From Leptospira broomii serovar Hurstbridge str. 5399 (GTDB taxonomy: Bacteria > Spirochaetota > Leptospiria > Leptospirales > Leptospiraceae), in the NCBI RefSeq assembly GCF_000243715.2, contig NZ_AHMO02000004.1:126501-190500 (forward strand): a DNA stretch of 64,000 nucleotides. Direction: 5' to 3'. This document shows, in pieces, positions 35,454 through 44,165 of the stretch. The notes under the pieces were generated by a model that made no database searches, was not told the origin of the DNA, and worked only from the letters and a program-made list of their open reading frames with translations. The translations under genes and the position numbers were made by a program. Position 1 is the first letter of the stretch. Every line of letters starts with the position of its first letter.

Positions 35454-36298
35454 ATACTGCCTTGGATCATCCTCTTAGAAGAATAGCGTTGATCACGGGC
35501 GGAGGAGGTGCGATTGCGGAGGCCATTGCAATCCGATTGGATAAGCTCGGGTTTACTCTGATTCTATCCGACATTAGCAAAGAGAAAATGTCCTCGATAG
35601 TAGGCAAATTGTCTCGTCCTCCGAAAACAGTCGTATGTGATCAAACAAACCCGTCCGACGTGGATGCATTGATTCAAATGATAGAGCAAAAATACCCGGA
35701 CATTGAATTATTAATTAATAACGCAGGATTTACGAAAGAAGGTCCGTTTCTTAGACAGAATGTAAGCGAAATCGATCGTCACGCGAGGATTAATCTGCTC
35801 AGCCCGATCCGTTTAATTCACGGCCTAGTTCCTCTTATGTTAAAAAAAGGGCGCGGCGCAGTTGTTTCTATCGTTTCTATGGGCGGAATCGTTGCTCTTG
35901 AAGATTCCGCTTTATATTCCGCCGCCAAATTCGGCCTTAGGGGTTTTTTGACAGCCTTTCGCGAAGAATTGCGAGGCACGGGAATTAAGGTCTCCGGAAT
36001 CTATCCAGCTGCAGTGGACACACCTATGCTAATGCATGAAGCGCTAAACGGTGGAACCGTATTGAACTGGGTAAATGCAGTGAAATCTCCGGACGATGTT
36101 GCACGTGCCGTATTGCGCGGAGCGAAAACCGGAATCCTGGAAATTTATGTACCCTACAGTGATGGTCTGGTATCCCGCTTGGCTGCCGTATTTCCTTGGT
36201 TAATAGGATGGCTGTCACCGATCCTAAAATGGATCGGTGAAAAAGGACGTCGTCGTTGGCTTCGCAAAAAAGGGGTTTACTCTATTAGCAAAAATTGA
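35450..36298 (+). CDS. Short-chain dehydrogenase/reductase
   Basis: An SDR of 282 residues with a GGGGAIAEAI cofactor loop, NNAG, catalytic Ser (VSMGG) and YSAAKFGL. The start is a GTG that overlaps the monooxygenase stop by 4 bases, so the genes are coupled. The C-terminal 60 residues hold a hydrophobic segment (LAAVFPWLIGWLSPIL), suggesting membrane contact. Likely role: oxidation of an alcohol to the ketone used by the monooxygenase, or the reverse. Confidence 0.88.
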   Translation: MNTALDHPLRRIALITGGGGAIAEAIAIRLDKLGFTLILSDISKEKMSSIVGKLSRPPKTVVCDQTNPSDVDALIQMIEQKYPDIELLINNAGFTKEGPFLRQNVSEIDRHARINLLSPIRLIHGLVPLMLKKGRGAVVSIVSMGGIVALEDSALYSAAKFGLRGFLTAFREELRGTGIKVSGIYPAAVDTPMLMHEALNGGTVLNWVNAVKSPDDVARAVLRGAKTGILEIYVPYSDGLVSRLAAVFPWLIGWLSPILKWIGEKGRRRWLRKKGVYSISKN

Positions 36299-37197
36299 TG
36301 CTTTCCGCTGTTTGGAATTCCAACATACGATATGGCTTCGAGGAGATGATATCCGGACCGCCGCAGCTTGCCTGTTTCGATTTTGACAATACGCTTATCC
36401 GTGGAGATCTCGGCGTGGCTACGATGCAATACATCCTGACGAACGGACTCCTACGGGCGGATTTAGACGAATTCTGGGAACAATTGCAGGATCCTTTTCT
36501 ACCGGTTGAAACTATATCCGTTTGGCGAGATCTTTGGCGAGCATTCCGGAAGCATAAGGATACACAGAGTTACGGACGGTTGGTGGAGGAGATTTTAGGA
36601 TTATATTTTACAGTTTCCGAGGAAGAAGGGCCGGAGGCTGCGTACCGTTGGACCAGAGTTATCTATTCCGGTATGTCTGAGGAAGAGCTTAAGAAAATTG
36701 CTAGATATGTATTCGTAGAGAACCAGAAGCAAAGTAGAAACGATTTTATTCTAACTGGCGGGCGTTCTATAGATATTCGACTCCGAATCCGTAAACCCTT
36801 ATTGGAGCTGATTCGATTGTTGAAGGAAAGAAATTGGGAAGTGTGGATCATTACCGCTTCTCCCGAATGCTGTGTTCAAGTCGCCGCTCAAGAATTCGGA
36901 TTGGAACCGAGTCGTGTGCGCGGCATGCGTTTAAAATCCAGGCAAGGAATCATGCTCCCTGAAATCGAAGAGCCATTGACATTTAATGACGGTAAAGTAA
37001 AAGCAATTCGCGAAATTACCTCTTCCGAAATCGGGTTTGCAGCCGGGGATGCGTTTACCGATCTTAGTATGTTGCTCGCGGCAAATCGTAGTCTATTGAT
37101 TGATCATGGCGACCCCGACTTGCGCTCCATCGGCGAATCGGCCGGGTGGTGGATTCAATCGGCTGATTCAATAGATTCCTGGTTGAATGTTCAATGA
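36298..37197 (+). CDS. HAD-superfamily phosphatase (HAD-IB, SerB-like)
   Basis: A 299-residue phosphohydrolase. Motif I is CFDFDNTLIRGD (about 29-40), the nucleophile being the first Asp of DFDNT, motif II is ITAS in VWIITASPE, and motif IV is AAGDAFTDLSML. The cap is helical, as in phosphoserine phosphatase-type HAD-IB proteins. The ATG overlaps the SDR stop (TGATG). It completes the monooxygenase-SDR operon and may dephosphorylate a lipid or alcohol phosphate that feeds it. Confidence 0.85.
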   Translation: MLSAVWNSNIRYGFEEMISGPPQLACFDFDNTLIRGDLGVATMQYILTNGLLRADLDEFWEQLQDPFLPVETISVWRDLWRAFRKHKDTQSYGRLVEEILGLYFTVSEEEGPEAAYRWTRVIYSGMSEEELKKIARYVFVENQKQSRNDFILTGGRSIDIRLRIRKPLLELIRLLKERNWEVWIITASPECCVQVAAQEFGLEPSRVRGMRLKSRQGIMLPEIEEPLTFNDGKVKAIREITSSEIGFAAGDAFTDLSMLLAANRSLLIDHGDPDLRSIGESAGWWIQSADSIDSWLNVQ

Positions 37198-37241
37198 AAT
37201 TGACGTACTGTTTTTAAACGGGATGGGTGAAAGGATCCAAT

Positions 37242-37925
37242 ATGTCAGAATTTAAAGAAAAGCTGAAACGAATAAAGTTCGAATTTTATGATCACGTAGT
37301 TAGAGACATTTTAGTTTCTCTTGATAATTCTTTATTTATGCCTGCGATGATACTTTCGTTTCGTTCCATCGAATACCTTGGTTTTTCTCCGAATTGGAAT
37401 CCAGAGGAGGATGAGGAAACTGATTCCTTCAAAAGGTTTCTATCGGAATATATGTCATACGTTAATAGCTCGTACAAAAAAACTAATATTCAAAGCTTTC
37501 TTAATTCAATAAAATGTTATCTTCTTAACCCGTACGGCAATGGAAAGAAAATTTCCGGGCCTTTAAGCGTACCTAGATACGAGACTTATCCGTTTGAATC
37601 TCATTTGACCGAGTCTGAAGAGTATGGGCAACCAAAGGAAATAACAATTTGGATATTCGAATTCATTGCAGACGTAATAACCGGCGTCGAAAAGTATTTT
37701 AGCGAAGTCAGCGATACGTTTCCGATATCCGATTGGTATGAAATGCTATTTGTTCGGACGGGAATTTCGGAAGGATTAAATGATTTTGGAAGCAGAAAAT
37801 ATAAGAAGGAATCATATTCGAAACTTCATCCTTCTTTGAAATGCCTTGATGATCGGGAATTAGATTTTCTGAGTATTAAAAATTCAATTCTGAATTCGCT
37901 TCTTAAGCGGCAAGGGTATGCCTAG
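37242..37925 (+). CDS. Hypothetical protein, 227 residues
   Basis: I do not recognise this protein. It is acidic to neutral, soluble, mostly helical, and rich in Ser, Tyr and Phe, without signal or membrane segment. GAAAGGA precedes the ATG at 37242. It lies 45 bases after the phosphatase gene on the same strand and could be the last gene of that operon, but base composition is more AT-rich than its neighbours, which hints at separate acquisition. Confidence 0.65.
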   Translation: MSEFKEKLKRIKFEFYDHVVRDILVSLDNSLFMPAMILSFRSIEYLGFSPNWNPEEDEETDSFKRFLSEYMSYVNSSYKKTNIQSFLNSIKCYLLNPYGNGKKISGPLSVPRYETYPFESHLTESEEYGQPKEITIWIFEFIADVITGVEKYFSEVSDTFPISDWYEMLFVRTGISEGLNDFGSRKYKKESYSKLHPSLKCLDDRELDFLSIKNSILNSLLKRQGYA

Positions 37926-38005
37926 CTTTGCTCGAGGTAAAAACCGGTCCGAAAATTCTGTCTAAGATTCTCTTTTATTAAAATGCCTGTACGCGCGTCT
38001 TATAA

Positions 38006-38571
38006 ATGATCGAAAATTTGTTCGAATCCAAAGAGGACAGGTGTCTTGCAGATGGACTTTTCGATTCGGCATTTTCTCTTTTGGACTCTATGCTTCATTC
38101 GGTTTACGGCTTTAAGTTAAGAATTGAATTTCAAAACTTGGTTCATCTTATACAAGTAATTCTCGGAATTCGGGAAATTCTGCTTAAGATCAAAGGCAGA
38201 GAACTATACCGCCTTTACCGGATTTTCTTCCTAAAGATGCTCCACTGTTTGCTGACGATGGCTGTCCTTGGCTGGAACTCTTAAATAGAAATTTTAGATT
38301 TATCAATCATAATGCTCGGGCTAAGGATCATAAAAGGAATGTTTGGGCGAGGAATCGTCGGTCAAAGGTCGGAGTCTCGAATGCTGTAAGCGAGGGAATC
38401 CAAAGGAGTGTCAAATATTCTTTCTTAGCTAGTTACTCTTATATACGCCCAGAGAATTCTACACTCTACTTAAATGAATATTCGGCTCTAAAAGGTTTAA
38501 AGGCCTACGGTTTAGATCGCCTTACTGATAAAAGGACTTTAAAATTGTGGAATGTAGGGAGTAGATCCTAA
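38006..38571 (+). pseudogene. Frameshifted gene of unknown family
   Basis: An ORF of about 92 codons begins at 38006 (MIENLFESKEDRC) with protein-like composition to about residue 60. A second frame, open from 38188 to 38571, continues with about 125 codons (PPLPDFLPKDAPLF, and later SVKYSFLASYSYIRPENST) ending in a clean stop. One indel near 38150-38205 would join them into a protein of about 185 residues. I do not recognise the family. Parts feel like a mobile-element protein. Confidence 0.45.
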
Positions 38572-38850
38572 ATAATTTATTCAAGACTTTAAACATCAAG
38601 AAAAGAGCAAGAAATCGAATTATCGTTTTTGAAAACTCGAACGGATGTATTGCGCGGAGAGAAAGAAGAAGAGGTGAAGCTCTCCGAGTTAGACTCGCTC
38701 AATCCGAATCGGGTTGTACTTACGATATAGTTTCTAACTAGGTTTGATCGCTGGGGAATGAGGCTCGCAATCGTTTATCACGCATTATTAAATTACAAGG
38801 TGTTTTTACTGTAATCGGTTTTATGCGCCGCGGTTTTTATTTGTACGGTT
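38572..38850. other. Gene-free stretch after the frameshifted gene
   Basis: No gene supported. A plus-strand frame to about 38742 (RARNRIIVFENSNGCIARRE) looks weakly protein-like and might be more of the same decayed region. Confidence 0.3.
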
Positions 38851-39906
38851 TCAGCAACAGGCTCCTGATTGCGATATTTGTGTTCCGACTGAAGAAGGCC
38901 CGCAGTCGAATAGGCCGAAATGTTTAGACTTATCTCCTATAACCCGGAAGTATTCGCTATAACGGGTTTTGGACAGCATATCCGCGGTGTTTCCACAGAC
39001 TAACATGGGTTTGTCGGTCTCGAATATATGGTGATCATCCAGTACGAATCTAAAGGGGAAATTCTCGATATTTCCGTTATAGAACGCAATCTGTCCGAAA
39101 TCTTCGCAACGGTCTTCTAAAGGGATTTTGAATGCACGATAGGTGATGGAGAAAAAATTCACATTTCCGATTTTCGTTTCTATTTCATGATTTTGCAAAT
39201 TTATCTTGGATTGGGAAACGATCCGAAAATCTTTGATGTCCAACTGGAAAAGAAGCCTACGGAAATCCTCCGTATACAAGGCTCCTCCCAAACATTCCCC
39301 CAATAAAATAGGATCCTCTTTGAGTTCTTCCGGAATTCTTCGATCGGCAAATACGTCGCTGAAATATAATTCTCCTCCCGGTCTTAGGACTCTAAAGATT
39401 TCGGAAAATACCGACGCTTTATTAGGCGAGAGATTGATTACGCAATTGGAAACTACCAGATCGACGGAATTATCTTCGATTCCTAAAGATTCTAAATCTT
39501 CGATATAGCCCCTTTTGAACGAGACATTAGAATTTTCGTAACCGAATTGATTTCTATGATAATCCTGATGGGAGCTGGCCACCCGTAGCTGTTCCTCGGT
39601 CATATCGACTCCGATAACAGATCCGTCTTCCCCCACAAGCTTTGATAAGAGATAAACATCTCGACCGGATCCGCATCCTAAATCCAAAACGGTCTTACCG
39701 AAAAGAGCGGGTGGGAGAGGCGATCCGCATCCGTAAAATTTATCCTTAACCTCGGGATGAATTTTATTTATAATCGGAAGATACGAGGAGGGGATTGATT
39801 CGATACTGCAACAGGCGGAGGTTTTCAAATCCTTACTTGATTGTAGCACTTTGCCGTAGTAATTTTGAACGGCCTCTAATGTTTCGAATTCGGGTTTCGT
39901 GATCAT
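38851..39906 (-). CDS. arsM: Arsenite S-adenosylmethionine methyltransferase
   Basis: Methylates trivalent arsenic. The protein has 351 residues. The SAM motif LDLGCGSGRD is at 74-83, and the cysteines that bind As(III) in ArsM are placed as expected: Cys32-Cys33 near the N-terminus, Cys60 (YGCGSP), Cys155 (SNCVINL) and Cys205 (GECLGG), the last two 50 residues apart as in characterised ArsM. A C-terminal Cys pair ends the protein. It is monocistronic, about 22.5 kb from the arsR-acr3 operon. It should act in the cytoplasm and give volatile or exported methylarsenicals. Confidence 0.9.
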   Translation of the reverse strand: MITKPEFETLEAVQNYYGKVLQSSKDLKTSACCSIESIPSSYLPIINKIHPEVKDKFYGCGSPLPPALFGKTVLDLGCGSGRDVYLLSKLVGEDGSVIGVDMTEEQLRVASSHQDYHRNQFGYENSNVSFKRGYIEDLESLGIEDNSVDLVVSNCVINLSPNKASVFSEIFRVLRPGGELYFSDVFADRRIPEELKEDPILLGECLGGALYTEDFRRLLFQLDIKDFRIVSQSKINLQNHEIETKIGNVNFFSITYRAFKIPLEDRCEDFGQIAFYNGNIENFPFRFVLDDHHIFETDKPMLVCGNTADMLSKTRYSEYFRVIGDKSKHFGLFDCGPSSVGTQISQSGACC

Positions 39907-40858
39907 TTTTACTCGGATAAAGTAGATTCTTTTAATTCGATTATCAACTTCGAGATTTTAATTCCTTTGATTTTCCTATGTCAACATGGTTTTTACCTTA
40001 ATTTTTTGAAGACATCTTCATCTGTCGGGCTAATGTCGCTAAAAAACAGATTTATGTTTTGAAAAATATCAGTTATAAAGATATTAATTAGAAATGCAAT
40101 TGCATCCGATCCCGACTCTAAACGGGCCATTGATAACTTTCCTGTATCGGCCATCGGTCTGCACGCTGGGGAAGACCGGCGGCATGTGCCCTAAGGGCGA
40201 GCGATTACGCGAAAGATCGCTACAACTAACGCAATTCGTTCACTCTGTAGCCGAACAATCCTGAGACTAGGGCTGCGACAGCCCTGGCTTATGAATTCAG
40301 CTCGCCGGAAAACGCCGCGCAAATACCGATCGCTCAATGTCAACGGCTAACTCTAATGCACTTCGGGGAAAGCGGATGGGATTTGACATTTAGGGGAAAG
40401 ACTCCGTCGGCTGCAGCAAAGTCTAGCGTATCTTTTCCGAGTCGGAATCAATCTTAAAAAAATCTTTGCACTAATCCGATCGGCTTTTAAGAACAGATTG
40501 GCGTTTTGCGGGCCCGAAATGATAGATCATTAGCATTCTGAGAAATCTCTCGAATAATAAATGGATGCGGTATTTTTTTAAGGTCATAATATTTATGAAA
40601 TTTTTAAACAATATTATTTATCCTATCGATAAGATTATTCTGGGCATTACGCCGCCCCAAAAATCTTTTATTTTCACTGATCGTTTGATAGGTTATTTCT
40701 CTATTATCGTCTGTGATAAATTTCTGCTTTGATGATAGCACATAACAAAGCGCGCATCTCCGACAACCGTCATAATTACATCACTTCCATGCAGACGTGA
40801 CTTTTAAACTCTCGATGCCTTCACGCATCTCATTTCGGCGCCGAGGAACAAAAAAAAC
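39907..40858. other. Gene-free stretch of about 950 bases
   Basis: Contains the TetR-gene fragment listed separately (40052-40138). The part from about 40140 to 40510 is visibly richer in GC than its surroundings and has several GC hairpins (for example AGGGCTG-CGA-CAGCCCT near 40269), but no long ORF, tRNA or known RNA that I can recognise. The remainder is AT-rich. Confidence 0.4.
40052..40138 (-). pseudogene. Fragment of a TetR-family gene
   Basis: About 85 bases align closely with 19708-19805 inside the TetR gene at 19314-20039 (shared TTAATTAGAAATGC and GCATCCGATCCCG), with one deletion of about 22 bases. Nothing else of the gene is nearby. It marks a lost paralogue or an old duplication. 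Confidence 0.6.
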
Positions 40859-40893
40859 TTGATAAACATTACACCTTATGGTGTAATGTTTAT
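40859..40893 (+). promoter_or_regulatory. Leaderless promoter overlapped by a perfect 14-bp palindrome
   Basis: A -35 box TTGATA at 40859-40864 and -10 box TGTAAT at 40882-40887 are 17 bases apart. Arms ATAAACATTACACC (40862-40875) and GGTGTAATGTTTAT (40880-40893) surround a TTAT centre. The ATG follows immediately at 40894, so the transcript would start at or next to the start codon. Confidence 0.65.
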
Positions 40894-41214
40894 ATGGACC
40901 AATTAACCGATGTCCTCGTAGCCATTTCGCATCCGTCCAGGCGAGCGATTATTGGAAAGCTGGCGGAATCCGGACCGACTCGTTTTACCGATATTGCAAA
41001 ACAATTTGATGTGGCTTTGAACGCTGTCACTAAGCACCTCAAGTTGCTCGAGCGTGCAGGGCTGATTAATCGTGAAAAACAAGGTCGCGAAGTGCTCATC
41101 TCCTTTAAAGCTGAACCGCTTCGCGAGGTAGCGGGGTGGATGCATGAATACGAACGGTTCTGGAACGAACGCCTCGATCAGTTCGAGCGATATTTTAAGG
41201 AGAAAAAGAAATGA
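40894..41214 (+). CDS. ArsR-family HTH regulator
   Basis: A winged-helix repressor of 106 residues. It has the SHPSRRAIIGKLAESG opening helix and the recognition helix VALNAVTKHLKLLERAGLI typical of ArsR proteins paired with SRPBCC partners. No metal-binding Cys is present, so it is not a metal sensor. It overlaps the downstream SRPBCC gene by 4 bases (ATGA), and the palindrome in its own promoter is the likely operator. The pair is widespread and its ligand is usually unknown. Confidence 0.9.
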   Translation: MDQLTDVLVAISHPSRRAIIGKLAESGPTRFTDIAKQFDVALNAVTKHLKLLERAGLINREKQGREVLISFKAEPLREVAGWMHEYERFWNERLDQFERYFKEKKK

Positions 41215-41642
41215 GTAAATCCGAGAAGACTCTTGAATTCAAGTTTGAGCGAACAATCCCGGCCCTGCCGAGCGACGTGTTCGATGGATGGCTAAATCCG
41301 AAAATTCCGGGCAACCCCTGGCATATGGCTGATAAGCTTCTCTTAGATCCGAAAGTAGATGGGATGTTTTACTGGACCACTAAGGACACCCCGCATTACG
41401 GGCTATTTACTGAAGTAGAACGACCAAGTCGTATTCGACATACTTGGATGTCACCGAACACGCTAGGACGGGAGTCGACGGTTACGGTAACCTTCAGGAA
41501 ACAGGGAGACGAAACACTGATGACGCTAGTGCATTCCAACCTTCCTGAAGATGACAAGGCAAAATCTCATGAAAAAGGTTGGAACTACTTTTTAGATATG
41601 TTCCCGAAGCAATTTGGGAGTGTTTCAAGTGAGAAAAAATAA
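41211..41642 (+). CDS. SRPBCC (AHSA1-like) domain protein
   Basis: A 143-residue START-like helix-grip protein (FERTIPALPSDVFDGWLNP at the start, then TEVERPSRIRHTW, and the GWNYFLDMF helix at the end). Such proteins bind hydrophobic ligands in a central cavity. It is translationally coupled to the ArsR gene, and both probably respond to the same small molecule. Confidence 0.88.
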   Translation: MSKSEKTLEFKFERTIPALPSDVFDGWLNPKIPGNPWHMADKLLLDPKVDGMFYWTTKDTPHYGLFTEVERPSRIRHTWMSPNTLGRESTVTVTFRKQGDETLMTLVHSNLPEDDKAKSHEKGWNYFLDMFPKQFGSVSSEKK

Positions 41643-41713
41643 TTCCAGCGTTCTTTCAAAGTATCGAGTTTATACTACTAGAGTGCAATTGAAGCGCGGA
41701 TAGGGGAGTAATT

Positions 41714-42160
41714 ATGGCAAGGGCAATTTTTGGAAATCATACAGCACATATAGTTCCTCGGGTAGAGAAGGAAAGAGTTCGAAGATTTTATCTTGAGATC
41801 CTTGGTTGCAATCTAATGAGAGTGAGAGAGGATGCGGACGACATTCGAATGGGAGATAATTTCCATATGGGAATTCTCTATGGGGATCACTCTGACGAGA
41901 GTGAGTTCCAGCGCACCGGAAAATCGGTATGGCTTGAGCTTAAATCCGACAACGTTGAAGAAATGAAACTGAGACTTCTCGATTTCGGCGTGAGAAAGAT
42001 AGAGATTCCGGATCCCCATTTCTACTTCCAAGCTCCAGGAGGACAAGTGTTCCGGCTGGTCGGAATTGACGAGGACCTATCTAAGTACGAAGGAACCGGA
42101 GAAGGTCCGGACGTAGCAAAGGTAAAAGAGGCAATCAGAAAAGAGGAGAACAAGCGATGA
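41714..42160 (+). CDS. VOC-family protein (glyoxalase/bleomycin resistance-like)
   Basis: A single VOC module pair of 148 residues with IVPRVEKERVRRFYLEILGC at the start and FQAPGGQVFRLVG at the end. Metal-ligand positions are not all obvious, so it may bind rather than convert its ligand. It is followed by an ATGA-overlapping SRPBCC fragment. A decayed paralogue lies at 42795-43080. Confidence 0.82.
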   Translation: MARAIFGNHTAHIVPRVEKERVRRFYLEILGCNLMRVREDADDIRMGDNFHMGILYGDHSDESEFQRTGKSVWLELKSDNVEEMKLRLLDFGVRKIEIPDPHFYFQAPGGQVFRLVGIDEDLSKYEGTGEGPDVAKVKEAIRKEENKR

Positions 42161-42285
42161 CTGAATCTTCGAAGATGATCGAGTTTCAACTTGAATTAAA
42201 GATATCCACTTTTCCGAGATCTCAATTGGATTACTATCGGCGAGAATCTCTATTTGAAGGAAAGTTCGACGGAAGTAAAATTTAA
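42157..42285 (+). pseudogene. Truncated SRPBCC gene (42 codons)
   Basis: The ATG overlaps the VOC stop (ATGA) and is preceded by AGGAG, so it is translated from a normal start. MTESSKMIEFQLELKIST resembles the first strand of SRPBCC proteins, but the frame ends after 42 residues. I take it as a gene cut by deletion; the intact SRPBCC gene at 42325 may be a second copy. Confidence 0.5.
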
Positions 42286-42324
42286 GTTAAGAATACGTAA
42301 AGTGTAGATTAGAAGGTAAACAAA

Positions 42325-42774
42325 ATGGTTAAGAACGATTTTAACAGCAGTATCTCTGCAAAAATTAGCGCAAGCGAGGCGATCAAAAAGATCAGTAAAA
42401 TACCTGAATGGTGGGGAATAACCTTTGCGGGAAACTCCGAAAAGCAAGATGATAAATTTACCGTAAATATGGGTGGCGATTCATTCTTTAATTTTACGGT
42501 CGAAGAATTGATCCCCGATAAAAGAGTCGTTTGGCTAGTTACTGATTGCAACATGCCCTGGTATTCCGATAAAAAAGAATGGGCAAAAACTAAATTAATT
42601 TTTGACCTCAATGAAAATAACGGCATGACGGAGCTGAACTTCACGCATGAAGGCCTTACGCCGAACGTCGAGTGCTACAATGATTGCGCACCAGGTTGGA
42701 CCCATTGGATCAAAACAAGTTTATTTTCCTATTTTACTACGGGGAAAGGTATTTTTAGACCCCCCACTAAATAA
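42325..42774 (+). CDS. SRPBCC (AHSA1-like) domain protein, second
   Basis: A 149-residue helix-grip protein: ISASEAIKKISKIPEWWG, then a beta sheet (FTVEELIPDKRVVWLV, WAKTKLIFDLNENN), and a C-terminal helix (CAPGWTHWIKTSLFSYFTTGKG). It has the layout of small activator-of-Hsp90-like ligand binders. It lies in the same direction as the ArsR, SRPBCC and VOC genes and could be co-transcribed. Gap of about 40 bases to the truncated gene. Confidence 0.85.
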   Translation: MVKNDFNSSISAKISASEAIKKISKIPEWWGITFAGNSEKQDDKFTVNMGGDSFFNFTVEELIPDKRVVWLVTDCNMPWYSDKKEWAKTKLIFDLNENNGMTELNFTHEGLTPNVECYNDCAPGWTHWIKTSLFSYFTTGKGIFRPPTK

Positions 42775-42794
42775 AGAAACTAAATCCACTTTTC

Positions 42795-43080
42795 TTTTTT
42801 ATCTTCGCAGGGTTTTCCGCGAAAGACCCTGCGCTTTAAAGTCCTCAAAAATAGAGGTCGACCGGATCTTCCTTTCTTCGGGTGAAATTTTTCACTTCGG
42901 ATTTCTCCACATAGATGTCATCGAAGAGAACTAGTTCTTACGAATTTGGGGAATTGTCCGACTCGAAATCAAATCCATCAATTTGGAAGAAATGAAGCGC
43001 AAGATTCTTGATTAAAGTTCGCATGTAAGGAAGTTAGAGACTTCCGGAAGTTTCGTTTAAATTTGATCGAACTTCCGGTC
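42795..43080 (+). pseudogene. Decayed VOC-family paralogue
   Basis: Translated in one frame, this region reads FLFYLRRVFRERP, then IFLSSGEIFHFGFLHIDVIEEN, a stop, VRLEIKSINLEEMKRKILD and another stop. It follows the VOC protein at 41714-42160 block by block (RMGDNFHMGILYGDHSDES, VWLELKSDNVEEMKLRLLD). It is therefore an inactivated copy of that gene. Confidence 0.7.
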
Positions 43081-43255
43081 TTTCTGCTAGATCGACGTAA
43101 TGTCGAAGGACCGTATCTCTAATTGAAGATTTTTTCTTAACATACGCGAACGGAAGTTGTTCTTATTGATATCGATAAAATTCCGGATGATTCATGAAAG
43201 CCTCCTGCATAAAAGGAAGAAGCAATCGATTTGTCGTTATTTTCTAAACTCAAAG

Positions 43256-43663
43256 CTATTTCACTCGAAACTGTTTTCTAATATTTCGCTCAACTTCCTT
43301 TTCATTTCTGTTAATGCTATTGATAAATGCTTTAGGAGTTTCCGTTCGAGGGTCATGACGAGCGCTCCAACGAATGATGTCAAAAAATATCGGAATAAGA
43401 TCTAGACATTTGGGTGTAGGAGAATATACGAATCTTTTCGAGTTCGCCGGATCTTGAATCTTATATAAAAGTCCTGTTTCCTCAAGATATTGTAGGCGGG
43501 ACGCTAATATGTTCGTCGAAATAGATTCTTCCGAGTCCAGAAATTCGTTATAATATTTTTTATTCTTAAATAGAATGTCACGCAAAATAAGCGGCGACCA
43601 TCGATCAAAGAAAATATCCGAAGCGAAAGCAATAGGACAATGGGACTCGTGTTTTCCGGTCAT
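43256..43663 (-). CDS. HxlR-family transcriptional regulator
   Basis: A winged-helix regulator of 135 residues. HCPIAFASDIFFDRWSPLILRDIL matches the HxlR opening helix with its conserved Cys, and the recognition segment is SISTNILASRLQYLEETGLL. The single Cys near residue 9 is the type used for redox or quinone sensing in this family. I start at the ATG at 43663. It is divergent from a small membrane-protein gene, with a palindrome between them. Confidence 0.88.
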   Translation of the reverse strand: MTGKHESHCPIAFASDIFFDRWSPLILRDILFKNKKYYNEFLDSEESISTNILASRLQYLEETGLLYKIQDPANSKRFVYSPTPKCLDLIPIFFDIIRWSARHDPRTETPKAFINSINRNEKEVERNIRKQFRVK

Positions 43664-43680
43664 GCCTATGGATAAAATAT

Positions 43681-43699
43681 TACTTGTAAAATACAAGTA
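43681..43699. promoter_or_regulatory. HxlR operator candidate
   Basis: TACTTGT-AAAAT-ACAAGTA, a perfect 7-bp inverted repeat of the kind bound by HxlR/YodB proteins, followed by a further ACAAGTA half-site near 43720. It lies between the divergent regulator and membrane-protein genes. Confidence 0.6.
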
Positions 43700-43742
43700 T
43701 AAATATAGCTTGCTTTTCACAAGTAATCCAAGGGAGATTCGG

Positions 43743-44165
43743 ATGAAAAACTATACCATAGCCGTTTTTGGTTATCTCATCCCCACATTCATACTGGGTG
43801 TAGTCTGGCATTTCGTCATTTTTAGTAAATTGTATGAATCCTTTGGAATCTATAATAGGAAGGACCCTATAATCCCGTTAGGATTCGGGTCGATGCTAAT
43901 TCAAGGGCTAATTCTCGCATATCTGTATCCTTTTTATCGTAAGGACGGAGAAAATCCGATTAAGCGCGGGATTCAATTCGGTTTGATAACGGGGATATTT
44001 TTATACTCGGTCTCGACCATCGCCAATGCTGCAAAAATCCAAGTTAATTTTATGACTGAGTGGTTTGTAGTTCAAGCTGCGTTTCATATTATTCAATTCG
44101 TAATCGCCGGCTCGCTTATCGGGTTAGCTTATCGAGAAAAGATTAGCAGTATCGGAAAACCGTGA
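43743..44165 (+). CDS. Small integral membrane protein (DUF1761-like)
   Basis: A four-helix membrane protein of 140 residues: helices at about 5-27, 45-65, 80-100 and 110-132. GGGAGA precedes the ATG at 43743. The longer frame back to 43575 runs through the HxlR gene and is not used. The layout resembles DUF1761 proteins of unknown function. Its expression is probably controlled by the divergent HxlR protein. Confidence 0.75.
   Translation: MKNYTIAVFGYLIPTFILGVVWHFVIFSKLYESFGIYNRKDPIIPLGFGSMLIQGLILAYLYPFYRKDGENPIKRGIQFGLITGIFLYSVSTIANAAKIQVNFMTEWFVVQAAFHIIQFVIAGSLIGLAYREKISSIGKP

Noticed and set aside
40140..40510. tmRNA, RNase P RNA or rRNA fragment in the GC-rich stretch
   Set aside because: None of the conserved cores of these RNAs could be found on either strand.
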